Below the pieces are notes generated by a model, which was given only the letters and a program-made list of their open reading frames with translations, searched no databases and was not told the DNA's origin. Position numbers and translations under genes: made by a program. Below are positions 16,178-24,303 of a stretch of 64,000 nucleotides of DNA, in pieces; positions within the stretch are counted from its first letter, which is position 1; every line of letters begins with the position of its first letter. Source of the stretch: Streptomyces sp. NBC_01298. Lineage in GTDB: Bacteria; Actinomycetota; Actinomycetes; Streptomycetales; Streptomycetaceae. Where the stretch lies: positions 5,456,001-5,520,000 of the forward strand of contig NZ_CP108414.1 of the NCBI RefSeq assembly GCF_035978755.1, given 5' to 3'.

Positions 16178-17335
16178 GTGGACATCAAGGGTGTGGTGGC
16201 GGAGGGCTTCGAGCCCGTCAGGGACGCGTTCGTACGCAACTTCGAGGTGCTCGGCGACCGGGGCGCGGCCGTGGCCGTCTACCGCGACGGGCACAAGGTC
16301 GTGGACCTGTGGGCCGGCACCAAGGACGCCGAGGGCACCGAGCCCTGGGGCGAGGACACCGTGCAGATCGTCCGCTCCGCGACCAAGGGCGTGGCCGCGG
16401 CCGTACCGCTGCTGCTCCAGCAGCGCGGGCTGCTGGACCTGGACGCGCCGGTGAGCTCGTACTGGCCGGAGTTCAAGGCGGGCGGCAAGGAGCGGACCAG
16501 GGTCCGCGACCTGCTCGCGCACCGCGCGGGCGTTCCGGCCCTGGACCGGGGGCTGACGGTGGCCGAGGCCGCGGACGGAGTCTCCGGAGCGCGCGCGGTC
16601 GCCGCCCAGCAGGCCTTCTGGGAGCCCGGCACCGAGCACGGCTACCACGCGCAGACCTTCAGCTGGCTGCTGTCCGAGCTGGTGCTGCGGGCGACCGGCC
16701 GCACGCTGGGGGGCATCCTGGCCGAGGAGATCGCGGAGCCGCTGGGCCTGGACTTCTGGATCGGCCTGCCGGAGTCCGAGGAGCGCCGGGTGGGCCGGGT
16801 GGCGCCGGTCGATCCGCCGGAGAGCGCGGGCACGCTCAGGACCCGGCCGAAGCGAAACGTTTCCGCGGCCTACGCCGATCCGGACTCCCTCACCCGCCGC
16901 GCCTTCGCGGCCATACACCCGCTGCCGGACGAGAACGACCCCGCCTACCGGGCGGCCGAGCTGCCGGCCTCCGCGGGCATCGGCACGGCCCGCGCCCTGG
17001 CCCGCTTCTACGCGGCCACCATCGGCGTGGTGGAGGACGGCGCGCGGATCTTCACCCCGGCCACCACCGCGCTGGCCGGCAAGGAGTTCTCCTCGGGCCC
17101 CGACCGCGTGCTGGTGGTCAACACCCGCTTCGGCCCCGGCTACATGCTGCACGGCCCGGCCTCCCCGCTGCTGTCCCCGGCCTCCTTCGGGCATCCGGGT
17201 CGCGGCGGCTCGCTGGCCTTCGCGGACCCGGAGGCGGGCATCGGCTTCGGCTACGTCACCAACGCCCACGCCAAGTCGGTCACCGCCGACCCGCGCGCCC
17301 AGGCCCTGGTCCGGGCCGTCCGCTCGGCGCTGTAG
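16178..17335 (+). CDS. Serine hydrolase of the beta-lactamase / EstB family
   Basis: A 385-residue protein of the class C beta-lactamase fold. The catalytic Ser-x-x-Lys is SATK near residue 67, the Tyr motif is GYHAQTF, and HPGRGGSLAF occupies the third (KTG-equivalent) position, a pattern typical of EstB-like esterases and actinobacterial D-aminopeptidase relatives rather than true beta-lactamases. No signal peptide is seen, so it acts in the cytoplasm. The GTG start follows GGAGG at 16159-16163 with a rather long 14-bp spacer. It is separated from cbiO by the 17-bp repeats and is probably not part of that operon. Confidence 0.88.
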   Translation: MDIKGVVAEGFEPVRDAFVRNFEVLGDRGAAVAVYRDGHKVVDLWAGTKDAEGTEPWGEDTVQIVRSATKGVAAAVPLLLQQRGLLDLDAPVSSYWPEFKAGGKERTRVRDLLAHRAGVPALDRGLTVAEAADGVSGARAVAAQQAFWEPGTEHGYHAQTFSWLLSELVLRATGRTLGGILAEEIAEPLGLDFWIGLPESEERRVGRVAPVDPPESAGTLRTRPKRNVSAAYADPDSLTRRAFAAIHPLPDENDPAYRAAELPASAGIGTARALARFYAATIGVVEDGARIFTPATTALAGKEFSSGPDRVLVVNTRFGPGYMLHGPASPLLSPASFGHPGRGGSLAFADPEAGIGFGYVTNAHAKSVTADPRAQALVRAVRSAL

Positions 17336-17390
17336 CCCGGCCCGCGAAACGGCGTCGCACGGGCGGGGCGGGGAGCGTTAGCGTGCCGTC

Positions 17391-17864
17391 ATGACGACGA
17401 CCACGCATCCCCTCTTCGCCGAAGCCCTCGCCGCACTGGGTCTGGAACCGGGCGTACGGAGCTTCCCCGACGGGACCCGGACCGCCGCGGACGCGGCCGC
17501 CGCGATCGGCTGCGAACTCAGCCAGATCGTGAAGTCGCTGATCTTCGCCGCCGACGGGGTTCCCGTACTGGTCCTCATGGACGGGGCCTCCCGGGTCGAC
17601 GTGGAGGCGGTGCGCCGCGAGCTCGGCGCGGGCGCGGTGACCCGGGCGGACGCGGCCCTGGTCCGGGAGACCACCGGCTACGCCATCGGAGGGGTGCCGC
17701 CCTTCGGGCACCGCACCCGCACCCGGGTCCTCGCGGACCGCTCCCTGCTGGCCCACGACGTGGTCTGGGCGGCCGCGGGCACCCCGCACACGGTGTTCCC
17801 GATGGATCCGCGCGAGCTGATCCGGCACGCGGGGGCCGCGCTGGCCGACGTACGGGAGGGCTGA
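17391..17864 (+). CDS. YbaK/EbsC family aminoacyl-tRNA deacylase
   Basis: A 157-residue protein of the YbaK/ProX editing fold, which hydrolyses mischarged aminoacyl-tRNAs such as Cys- or Ala-tRNA(Pro). Landmarks are IVKSLIFAADG with the conserved Lys and ETTGYAIGGVPPFGH lining the pocket. The full single-domain length is present. It follows the serine hydrolase by 55 bp and may be cotranscribed with it. Confidence 0.9.
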   Translation: MTTTTHPLFAEALAALGLEPGVRSFPDGTRTAADAAAAIGCELSQIVKSLIFAADGVPVLVLMDGASRVDVEAVRRELGAGAVTRADAALVRETTGYAIGGVPPFGHRTRTRVLADRSLLAHDVVWAAAGTPHTVFPMDPRELIRHAGAALADVREG

Positions 17865-17995
17865 GCGCCGGCTGTCACAGGCCCGTGCAGGGCGGCCGCC
17901 GCGGGCGGGCGCGACAGGCCGGCCGACGGACGGAGTCCGGCGCAGCGGCGCGAAGCCGAGGAGGCCCGCCAGGGCCGACGCGTGCGAGCGGCGCG

Positions 17996-19642
17996 TCAAG
18001 AGGAGAGGACGGCCGCCACGATCGGGCCCGCCGCGTCGCCGCCGTGGCCGCCGCCCTCGACCATCGCCGCGGCCGCCACGTCGCCGCTGAAGCCGGTGAA
18101 CCAGCTGTCCGGGCTCTGCGCCCCGTCGACCTCCGCCGAGCCGGTCTTCGCACCCTTGTCGGAGCCGTGGACCGCGGACATCGCGCCCTGGGCGGTGCCC
18201 GAGGTGGCCGTCAGCTTCATCATCCGCACCAGCTGCGCCGCCACCGAGGGCTTCATCCGCCGGGTGGCCCTGGCGAGCTCGCGGTCGTCCAGCGAGGCCT
18301 TGACGACGACCGGCTGGCGGAACACCCCGGTGCGGGCGGTCGCCGTGATCGAGGCCATGGTCAGCGGGTTCATCTGGATCTGGCCCTGGCCGATGTACGC
18401 GGCGGCCGCCGCCGGCCCGGTGGCGGCCGGGACCTTGCCGTCGACGGTGGGCACGCCGACCTTCCACTCGACGCCCTCGCCGATGCCGAAGACCTCACGG
18501 GCCTCCTTCGGGAGCGCGTCGTCGTCGTCGACCGGCAGGATCTGCTTGATGAAGGCGGTGTTGCAGGACTGGGCGAAGCTCGTCGCGAAGGTCTCGCCCT
18601 CGAGCTTGAAGCCCTTCAGGTTCTTGAAGGTCTTGCCTCCCCACTGCACCTCCGCCGGACACGGGGCGACCTTGTCCGCCGCCACCAGACCGCGGTCCAG
18701 GAGCATCGCGCCGGTCACGATCTTCATCGTGGAGCCGGGCGCGCGGGCCCCGCTGAGGGACGCGGGGAAGCCGTCCGAGCGGTGGTCCGCGACGGCCAGG
18801 ACGTTTCCGGTGCTCGGCTGGACGGCGACCACCGAGGACTGCGGGAACTTCAGGACCGCCTTCTCGGCGGCGGCCTGGACGTCCGCGTCCAGCACGGTCT
18901 GGATCTCCCCGGCCTTCCCCTCGACCAGCGTCAGCAGGGTCCGCCGGGGGGCCTCCTGGGCGACCGGCTCGATCCACAGCTCGGCGCCGACCGTGCCGCC
19001 CAGCCGCTCCCCGTACTTCTTGCGCAGGCTGTCGAGCACCGGGCGCAGCGAGGGGTACTTCTCGGCCGTCAGCTCCCTGCCCTTGCGGTCCACGGCCTTG
19101 ACCGGCGGGTTGGCCGGGGCGCCGCCGCGCAGCCTCTCGCCCTTCTGGAGCTGCGGGTGGAGCACCGAGGGCTGCCAGTCGACGAGCGGCAGCCCCGAGG
19201 TGTTGCCGCGGACCACGGTCAGCTTGGACTCGTAGGCGAGGGGCTTGGTGACGCCCTCGTAGGTGACCTCCGCCGCGACGGAGTACGCCACCGTGGTCCC
19301 GGTCTGCGCGCCGGGGGTGATCGCGACCTTGGAGACGTAGGCCCTGGCCGTGAGATCGGCGAGGGCGACCTGCGCCTCCGCCGGGTTGTTCGTCAGATCG
19401 GCGCCGGCCCGGGCGTCCCCGGCGGCCCACGCGGTGAAGAAGGCCCGGGCGGTCTCGGCGGCGTCCTTGTCGCTGACCGGCCCGGTGCCCTTGGCGGGCA
19501 CGGCCGGGCCGCTCGCGCTGGTGCTCTTGGTATCTCCGTCGTCGCCGGTGTCACCCACCAGCGAGTACACCCCGTAGACGGCCCCGCCCAGCATCGCGAG
19601 GAAGGCCCCGCCGACGACGGCTCCCTTTGCAGCCCCGTTCAT
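17996..19642 (-). CDS. Class B penicillin-binding protein with NTF2-like domain
   Basis: A 548-residue membrane-anchored transpeptidase for peptidoglycan cross-linking. An N-terminal membrane anchor (about 8-30) precedes a MecA_N/NTF2-like domain (about 55-170), a dimerisation domain and the penicillin-binding domain with Ser-x-x-Lys as GSTMK near 305, SCN near 360 and KTGSAE near 500. All three catalytic motifs are intact. It belongs to a conserved Streptomyces pair of PBPs located next to pmt; only one is present here. The Pmt gene is upstream on the same strand with a 151-bp gap. Confidence 0.92.
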   Translation of the reverse strand: MNGAAKGAVVGGAFLAMLGGAVYGVYSLVGDTGDDGDTKSTSASGPAVPAKGTGPVSDKDAAETARAFFTAWAAGDARAGADLTNNPAEAQVALADLTARAYVSKVAITPGAQTGTTVAYSVAAEVTYEGVTKPLAYESKLTVVRGNTSGLPLVDWQPSVLHPQLQKGERLRGGAPANPPVKAVDRKGRELTAEKYPSLRPVLDSLRKKYGERLGGTVGAELWIEPVAQEAPRRTLLTLVEGKAGEIQTVLDADVQAAAEKAVLKFPQSSVVAVQPSTGNVLAVADHRSDGFPASLSGARAPGSTMKIVTGAMLLDRGLVAADKVAPCPAEVQWGGKTFKNLKGFKLEGETFATSFAQSCNTAFIKQILPVDDDDALPKEAREVFGIGEGVEWKVGVPTVDGKVPAATGPAAAAAYIGQGQIQMNPLTMASITATARTGVFRQPVVVKASLDDRELARATRRMKPSVAAQLVRMMKLTATSGTAQGAMSAVHGSDKGAKTGSAEVDGAQSPDSWFTGFSGDVAAAAMVEGGGHGGDAAGPIVAAVLSS

Positions 19643-19677
19643 TCCCGCTCCCCGTTCCCGTGTCCCCTGCCCCGGCC

Positions 19678-19707
19678 CTTGAACGCTGAACGCTGAACGT
19701 GTTCAAG
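19678..19707. promoter_or_regulatory. Inverted repeat upstream of the PBP gene
   Basis: CTTGAAC and GTTCAAG form a 7-bp inverted repeat with a 16-nt spacer made of GAACGCT direct repeats. It sits 36 bp before the PBP start and could be an operator; no regulator can be named. Confidence 0.35.
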
Positions 19708-19793
19708 AACCCTGTGGAGTAGACCTTACGCCGAACAGGCAAGCGATTTCAGGGGTTTGGATGCCCCGGGCGACCGGAATCACAGCCGCCCCG

Positions 19794-21581
19794 CTATACC
19801 CAGGTGTCCAGCCACATGCGGTTCTGCCAGGAGTCCATCGGGATGGACTGGCCCGTGTAGATCGGCCAGAAGTAGATGAAGTTCCACACGATCAGGAGCA
19901 CCAGGACGCCCGCCGCCACCGCGCCCAGGGCGCGGCGGCGTTCCGAGGAGCCGGCCGGGCCGAGGAGGGCGCCGATCATCATGGCCACCGCCAGGCACAG
20001 GTACGGGACGAAGACCACCGCGTAGAAGAAGAAGATGGTCCGCTCCTGGTAGTTGAACCAGGGCAGCAGGCCCGCGCCGAGCGCGCAGGCGATCGCGCCC
20101 GCCCGCCAGTCGCGGCGGAAGAACCACCGCCACAGCACGTAGAGCAGCGCGAAGCAGCCCGCCCACCAGAGGAGCGGGGTGCCGAGCGCCAGCACCTCGC
20201 GGGCGCACTTGGCCGTCTCCGTCGCCGGGCAGCCGTCCGTGCCGGGCGAGGGGGACTCGTAGAAGTACGAGACGGGACGGCCCAGGACCAGCCAGCTCCA
20301 CGGGTTCGACTCGTAGGTGTGGCCCGAGGTCAGGCCCACGTGGAACCTGTAGACCTCCGTCTCGTAGTGCCACAGGCTCCGCAGCCACTCCGGCACGAAG
20401 GACCACATGCTGTCCTGGTCGTTCTTGGCGGCCCAGTCGCGGAAGTAGCCGCCCTTGCCGTTGTCGGGGGAGAGGATCCAGCCCAGCCACGAGGCCACGT
20501 AGACGGAGATCGCCACGGGGACGAGGGAGAGGAAGGCGCCCCAGCTGTCGCGGAGCAGCATCGCCAGGTACGGGGTGCCCGCGCCCGCCGTGCGGCGGGC
20601 CGCCGCGTCCCACAGGACGGTCAGCACGCCGAAGAAGGCGAGCACGATCAGGCCGTTCCACTTCGTGCCGAAGGCCAGGCCGAGGCTGATCCCGGCCAGG
20701 AGCCGGTACGGGCGCCAGCCCAGCTTCAGCGTCTCCGCGATGTGGGCGTCCGGCCGAATCCGCCCCTCCTCGTCCACGGGGAGCGCGGCGGCGAGCCGGG
20801 CCCGCGCCTTGTCCCGGTCGATGACGAGCGCTCCGAAGGCGCCCAGCACGAAGAACATCAGCACCAGGTCGAGCAGGGCGGTCCGGCTCATCACCAGGTG
20901 CAGGCCGTCCACGGCCAGCAGGAGGCCGGCCAGGCAGCCCAGGAAGGTGGAGCGGAAGAGGCGCCGGCCGATGCGGCACAGCATCAGCACCGACAGGGTG
21001 CCGAGCAGGGCGGTCATGAACCGCCAGCCGAAGGGGTCGAAGCCGAACATCCACTCGCCCAGGCCGATCACCCATTTGCCGACCGGCGGGTGCACGACGT
21101 AGCCCGGGTCCAGCGGGAGGGGCACCCCGTCGGGGTTGGCGAGGATCGACTTGTCGATGTCCTTGGGCCAGCTCGCCTCGTAGCCCTGCTGGATCGTGGC
21201 CCAGGCGTCCTTGGCGTAGTACGTCTCGTCGAATATCACCGCCTTCGGGGTGCCCAGATGGGCGAACCGCAGCACCCCCGCGACCAGCGCGACCAGCAGC
21301 GGCCCGGCCCACGCCAGCACCCGCTCCCAGCGCACCGCCGCGGCCGGCCCGATCCCGATCTGCGCCCACAGCTGGGCGGACGGCCGTGCGTACGGGGGCA
21401 CCAGGCGGGTGCCGACGTCCGACTGCCGTTTGGCCCCGGCGGGCCGTACGTAGCCGAAGCCGCGCAGCCGGCGCAGCCAGGCGGACGGCTGGTCGGCGGG
21501 GTCGGGGCCGGGCCCGGCCTCGGTGGCGGGCGGGGCCCCCGCAGGGCTGGGCGGCGGCGTCGCGGTACTGGTCACCGGCAC
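19794..21581 (-). CDS. pmt: Protein O-mannosyltransferase (PMT family)
   Basis: A 595-residue polytopic glycosyltransferase that moves mannose from polyprenyl-phosphate mannose to secreted proteins at the membrane. The first external loop has the catalytic FDETYYAKDAW acidic motif, followed by HPPVGKWVIGLGEWMFG and many hydrophobic helices, with GTKWNGL and NYQERTIFFFY as conserved PMT segments. The N-terminal 80 residues are a Pro-rich cytoplasmic tail. The GTG at 21581 (or 21575) is the plausible start since longer frames overlap rsmI; no clear Shine-Dalgarno is seen, so a leaderless transcript is possible. It is divergent from rsmI. Confidence 0.92.
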   Translation of the reverse strand: MPVTSTATPPPSPAGAPPATEAGPGPDPADQPSAWLRRLRGFGYVRPAGAKRQSDVGTRLVPPYARPSAQLWAQIGIGPAAAVRWERVLAWAGPLLVALVAGVLRFAHLGTPKAVIFDETYYAKDAWATIQQGYEASWPKDIDKSILANPDGVPLPLDPGYVVHPPVGKWVIGLGEWMFGFDPFGWRFMTALLGTLSVLMLCRIGRRLFRSTFLGCLAGLLLAVDGLHLVMSRTALLDLVLMFFVLGAFGALVIDRDKARARLAAALPVDEEGRIRPDAHIAETLKLGWRPYRLLAGISLGLAFGTKWNGLIVLAFFGVLTVLWDAAARRTAGAGTPYLAMLLRDSWGAFLSLVPVAISVYVASWLGWILSPDNGKGGYFRDWAAKNDQDSMWSFVPEWLRSLWHYETEVYRFHVGLTSGHTYESNPWSWLVLGRPVSYFYESPSPGTDGCPATETAKCAREVLALGTPLLWWAGCFALLYVLWRWFFRRDWRAGAIACALGAGLLPWFNYQERTIFFFYAVVFVPYLCLAVAMMIGALLGPAGSSERRRALGAVAAGVLVLLIVWNFIYFWPIYTGQSIPMDSWQNRMWLDTWV

Positions 21582-21663
21582 ATCGTAGGGAACGACCCTG
21601 TGCCGGACCCAGGGGGACGGGAGTGTGGGGCGCGGCGGTTGGGGCGGCTGAGAGGATGGGGCG

Positions 21664-22617
21664 GTGACCACTGAGCAGCCCCGCACCGCCGAAGCCCCCT
21701 CCCCGACCCCTTCCACGGCGTCGTCTTCCGACGTGCCGGGGGTCGGCGTCCTCGTCCTCGCCGGGACCCCCATCGGAGACCTCGCCGACGCCCCGCCGCG
21801 GCTCGCCTCCGAGCTGGAGCGGGCCGATGTGATCGCCGCCGAGGACACCCGGCGGCTGCGCAGGCTGACGCAGGGGCTGGGCGTGTACACCACCGGTCGC
21901 GTCCTGTCGTACTTCGAGGGCAACGAGTCCGCGCGCACGCCCGAGCTGGTCGAGGCCCTGGAGGCCGGCAAGCGCGTCCTGCTGGTCACGGACGCCGGCA
22001 TGCCCTCGGTCTCCGACCCCGGCTACCGGCTCGTCGCCGCCGCCGTGGAGAAGGACATCAAGGTCACGGCCGTACCCGGGCCCTCCGCCGTCCTCACCGC
22101 GCTGGCCCTCTCCGGGCTGCCCGTCGACCGCTTCTGCTTCGAGGGCTTCCTGCCCCGCAAGGCCGGCGAGCGCCTGAGCAAGCTCCGCGAGGTCGCCGCC
22201 GAGCGCCGCACTCTCGTCTACTTCGAGGCCCCGCACCGGCTCGACGACACCCTGGCCGCCATGGCCGAGGTCTTCGGCGCCGACCGGCGCGCCGCCGTCT
22301 GTCGCGAGCTGACCAAGACCTACGAGGAGATCAAGCGCGGCGGGCTCGGCGAGCTGGCCGCCTGGGCCGCCGAGGGCGTGCGCGGGGAGATCACCGTGGT
22401 CGTCGAGGGCGCCCCGGCCGCGGCCCCCGGCGATGTGGACGCCGAGGAGCTGGTGAACCGGGTACGGGTGCGCGAGGAGGCGGGGGAGCGGCGCAAGGAG
22501 GCCATCGCGGCGGTCGCCGCCGAGGCCGGAGTACCCAAGCGCGAGGTCTTCGACGCGGTGGTCGCGGCAAAGAACGAGGCACAAAAGTCGCGTCAAGTCG
22601 GTAAAGAGCTAACCTGA
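21664..22617 (+). CDS. rsmI: 16S rRNA (cytidine1402-2'-O)-methyltransferase RsmI
   Basis: A 317-residue SAM-dependent enzyme that 2'-O-methylates C1402 in the decoding centre. Motifs: VLVLAGTPIGDLADAPPR at the start, AAEDTRRLRRL, VTDAGMPSVSDPGYRL, PGPSAVLTAL and FEGFLPRK, all hallmarks of the family. A Pro/Ser-rich N-terminal tail of about 25 residues precedes the fold. The GTG at 21664 has GAGAGG about 8 bp upstream. Confidence 0.94.
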   Translation: MTTEQPRTAEAPSPTPSTASSSDVPGVGVLVLAGTPIGDLADAPPRLASELERADVIAAEDTRRLRRLTQGLGVYTTGRVLSYFEGNESARTPELVEALEAGKRVLLVTDAGMPSVSDPGYRLVAAAVEKDIKVTAVPGPSAVLTALALSGLPVDRFCFEGFLPRKAGERLSKLREVAAERRTLVYFEAPHRLDDTLAAMAEVFGADRRAAVCRELTKTYEEIKRGGLGELAAWAAEGVRGEITVVVEGAPAAAPGDVDAEELVNRVRVREEAGERRKEAIAAVAAEAGVPKREVFDAVVAAKNEAQKSRQVGKELT

Positions 22618-22648
22618 AAAGCAAAGCTCAGACCGCGCACCGGGCGCT

Positions 22649-22667
22649 TTGGGCATGACTCGCCCAA
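22649..22667. terminator. Short hairpin after rsmI
   Basis: TTGGGC and GCCCAA form a 6-bp stem with a 7-nt loop 31 bp after the rsmI stop. It is weak and may be a terminator or part of the next promoter. Confidence 0.4.
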
Positions 22668-22717
22668 GGACCGTCCAACAGTAGACAGGGCCTGATGCGC
22701 TCCCGCCCGAAGAGGCG

Positions 22718-22741
22718 TCCACTGGCAATGGCACCAGTGGA
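22718..22741 (+). promoter_or_regulatory. Leader hairpin just upstream of a ribosome-binding site
   Basis: TCCACTGG and CCAGTGGA form a perfect 8-bp stem around an 8-nt loop, ending 4 bp before the GAGGAG Shine-Dalgarno of the zinc-ribbon gene. It could affect translation start or serve as an operator. Confidence 0.5.
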
Positions 22742-22756
22742 ACAAGAGGAGCTGGC

Positions 22757-23290
22757 ATGAGTGAGATCGCCGAACCCCAACCCGTCTCCGTACCCACCGC
22801 TTCTACCGTCACCGCTTCTACCGTCACCGCTTCTACCGTCACCGCCCCGGCCGCCGCTGCCGCGGCTCCCGCTCCCGCCGCCGTGCCGACCGTGCACGAG
22901 GCGTACTCCTTCGCCTGCATGAAGTGCGGCTACGGCTGGGAGCAGGGGTACGAGATAGAGCACCACACCGACGGCAGGGGCATGCCGTTCATCGTCTACA
23001 CGGCGGACGGCGAGCGCGTACCCTCCCCGCTGTCCAACCCGACCTGCATGAACTGCGGCGGCCACGTGGTGCGGATCATGCGGGAGGGCCAGGTCAAGTC
23101 CGTCATCGGCATGCTCGACCAGCTCTACCACCACCGCGCGGCCCCGGGGATCGCCGGCCCGGTGCCCGCCGGGTACACCGCGAAGACCCCCAAGCCCCGC
23201 AAGGCCGCCCTGCACGACGCCCCCGGGCCGGTCCCGGTGGAACGGCCCGGCCTGATGGCCCGGCTGCTGGGGTTCTTCCGCCGGTCATAA
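22757..23290 (+). CDS. Uncharacterised CxxC zinc-ribbon protein
   Basis: A 177-residue protein. After an Ala/Pro/Thr-rich 45-residue N-terminus it has CMKCGYGW and CMNCGGHVVRIMREG, two CxxC knuckles about 47 residues apart that would hold one Zn. The rest is basic and proline rich, ending in LMARLLGFFRRS, an amphipathic helix that might touch membrane. The N-terminal tail contains three copies of TASTV coded by a perfect 15-bp tandem repeat. GAGGAG lies 5 bp before the ATG. It ends 10 bp before tatD, so the two are probably cotranscribed. I do not recognise a function. Confidence 0.85.
   Translation: MSEIAEPQPVSVPTASTVTASTVTASTVTAPAAAAAAPAPAAVPTVHEAYSFACMKCGYGWEQGYEIEHHTDGRGMPFIVYTADGERVPSPLSNPTCMNCGGHVVRIMREGQVKSVIGMLDQLYHHRAAPGIAGPVPAGYTAKTPKPRKAALHDAPGPVPVERPGLMARLLGFFRRS
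22796..22840 (+). repeat. Three perfect copies of a 15-bp in-frame tandem repeat
   Basis: ACCGCTTCTACCGTC is repeated three times without change and codes for TASTV in the disordered N-terminus of the zinc-ribbon protein. Confidence 0.95.
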
Positions 23291-23300
23291 GATCGGCCGC

Positions 23301-24179
23301 ATGAGCCGTAGTACGCCGAACGACGCACCGCCCCCGCTGCCGCAGCCGCTCCGGGTGGCGGTCGCCGACTCCCACACCCACCTGGACATGCAGTCCGGCA
23401 CCGTCGAGGAGGGCCTCGCCAAGGCCGCCTCCGTCGGGGTGACCACCGTCGTCCAGGTGGGCTGCGACGTGAAGGGCTCCCGCTGGGCCGCCGAGACCGC
23501 CGCCGCGTACGACAACGTGCACGCGGCCGTGGCCCTGCACCCCAACGAAGCCCCCCGGATCGTCCACGGGGACCCCGACGGCTGGTCGCGCCAGGGTGCC
23601 CGGACGGGCGGCGGCGAGGCCGCGCTCGACGACGCGCTCGCTGAGATCGAGGCCCTGGCGGCCCTCGCGCACGTGAAGGCCGTCGGCGAGACCGGGCTCG
23701 ACTACTTCCGGACCGGCCCGGAGGGCATGGCCGCGCAGGAGCGTTCCTTCCGCGCGCACATCGAGATCGCCAAGCGGCGGGGCAAGGCCCTCGTCATCCA
23801 CGACCGCGAGGCGCACGCGGACGTGCTGCGGGTCCTGCGCGAGGAGGGCGCCCCCGAGCGGACCGTCTTCCACTGCTACTCCGGCGACGCGGAGATGGCC
23901 CGGGAATGCGCCGCCGCCGGCTACTACATGTCCTTCGCCGGGACGGTCACCTTCAAGAACGCGGCGCCGCTGCGCGAAGCCCTGGCGGTGGCCCCGCTGG
24001 AACTGGTCCTGGTGGAGACGGACGCCCCCTACCTCACCCCGGCCCCGTACCGCGGCCGGCCCAACGCGCCGTACCTCATTCCGCTGACCGTACGGGCCAT
24101 GGCCGCGGTCCGCGGCATCGACGAGGACGCCATGGCGACGGCCCTGGCGGCCAACACGGCCCGCGCCTTCGACTACTGA
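23301..24179 (+). CDS. TatD family metal-dependent hydrolase/DNase
   Basis: A 292-residue TIM-barrel metallohydrolase. Metal ligands appear in DSHTHLD, GETGLDYFR, HDRE, FHCYSGD and ETDAPYL, the full TatD set. Family members act as 3'-5' exonucleases or D-aminoacyl-tRNA deacylases. It is a conserved neighbour of the rpfB-rsmA-ispE operon in actinobacteria. Confidence 0.92.
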   Translation: MSRSTPNDAPPPLPQPLRVAVADSHTHLDMQSGTVEEGLAKAASVGVTTVVQVGCDVKGSRWAAETAAAYDNVHAAVALHPNEAPRIVHGDPDGWSRQGARTGGGEAALDDALAEIEALAALAHVKAVGETGLDYFRTGPEGMAAQERSFRAHIEIAKRRGKALVIHDREAHADVLRVLREEGAPERTVFHCYSGDAEMARECAAAGYYMSFAGTVTFKNAAPLREALAVAPLELVLVETDAPYLTPAPYRGRPNAPYLIPLTVRAMAAVRGIDEDAMATALAANTARAFDY

Positions 24180-24303
24180 GCGCGCCCGCCGAGCCCTCTC
24201 ACCCGTTCGCCACGTTCCGTAGTCGTTCCGCTTTGTAGCGTGACGGTCGCTCCGCTAGGGTGCCGTGCCCGAAGCAGCCGGACGGACCAGTGGAGCGAGC
24301 GCG

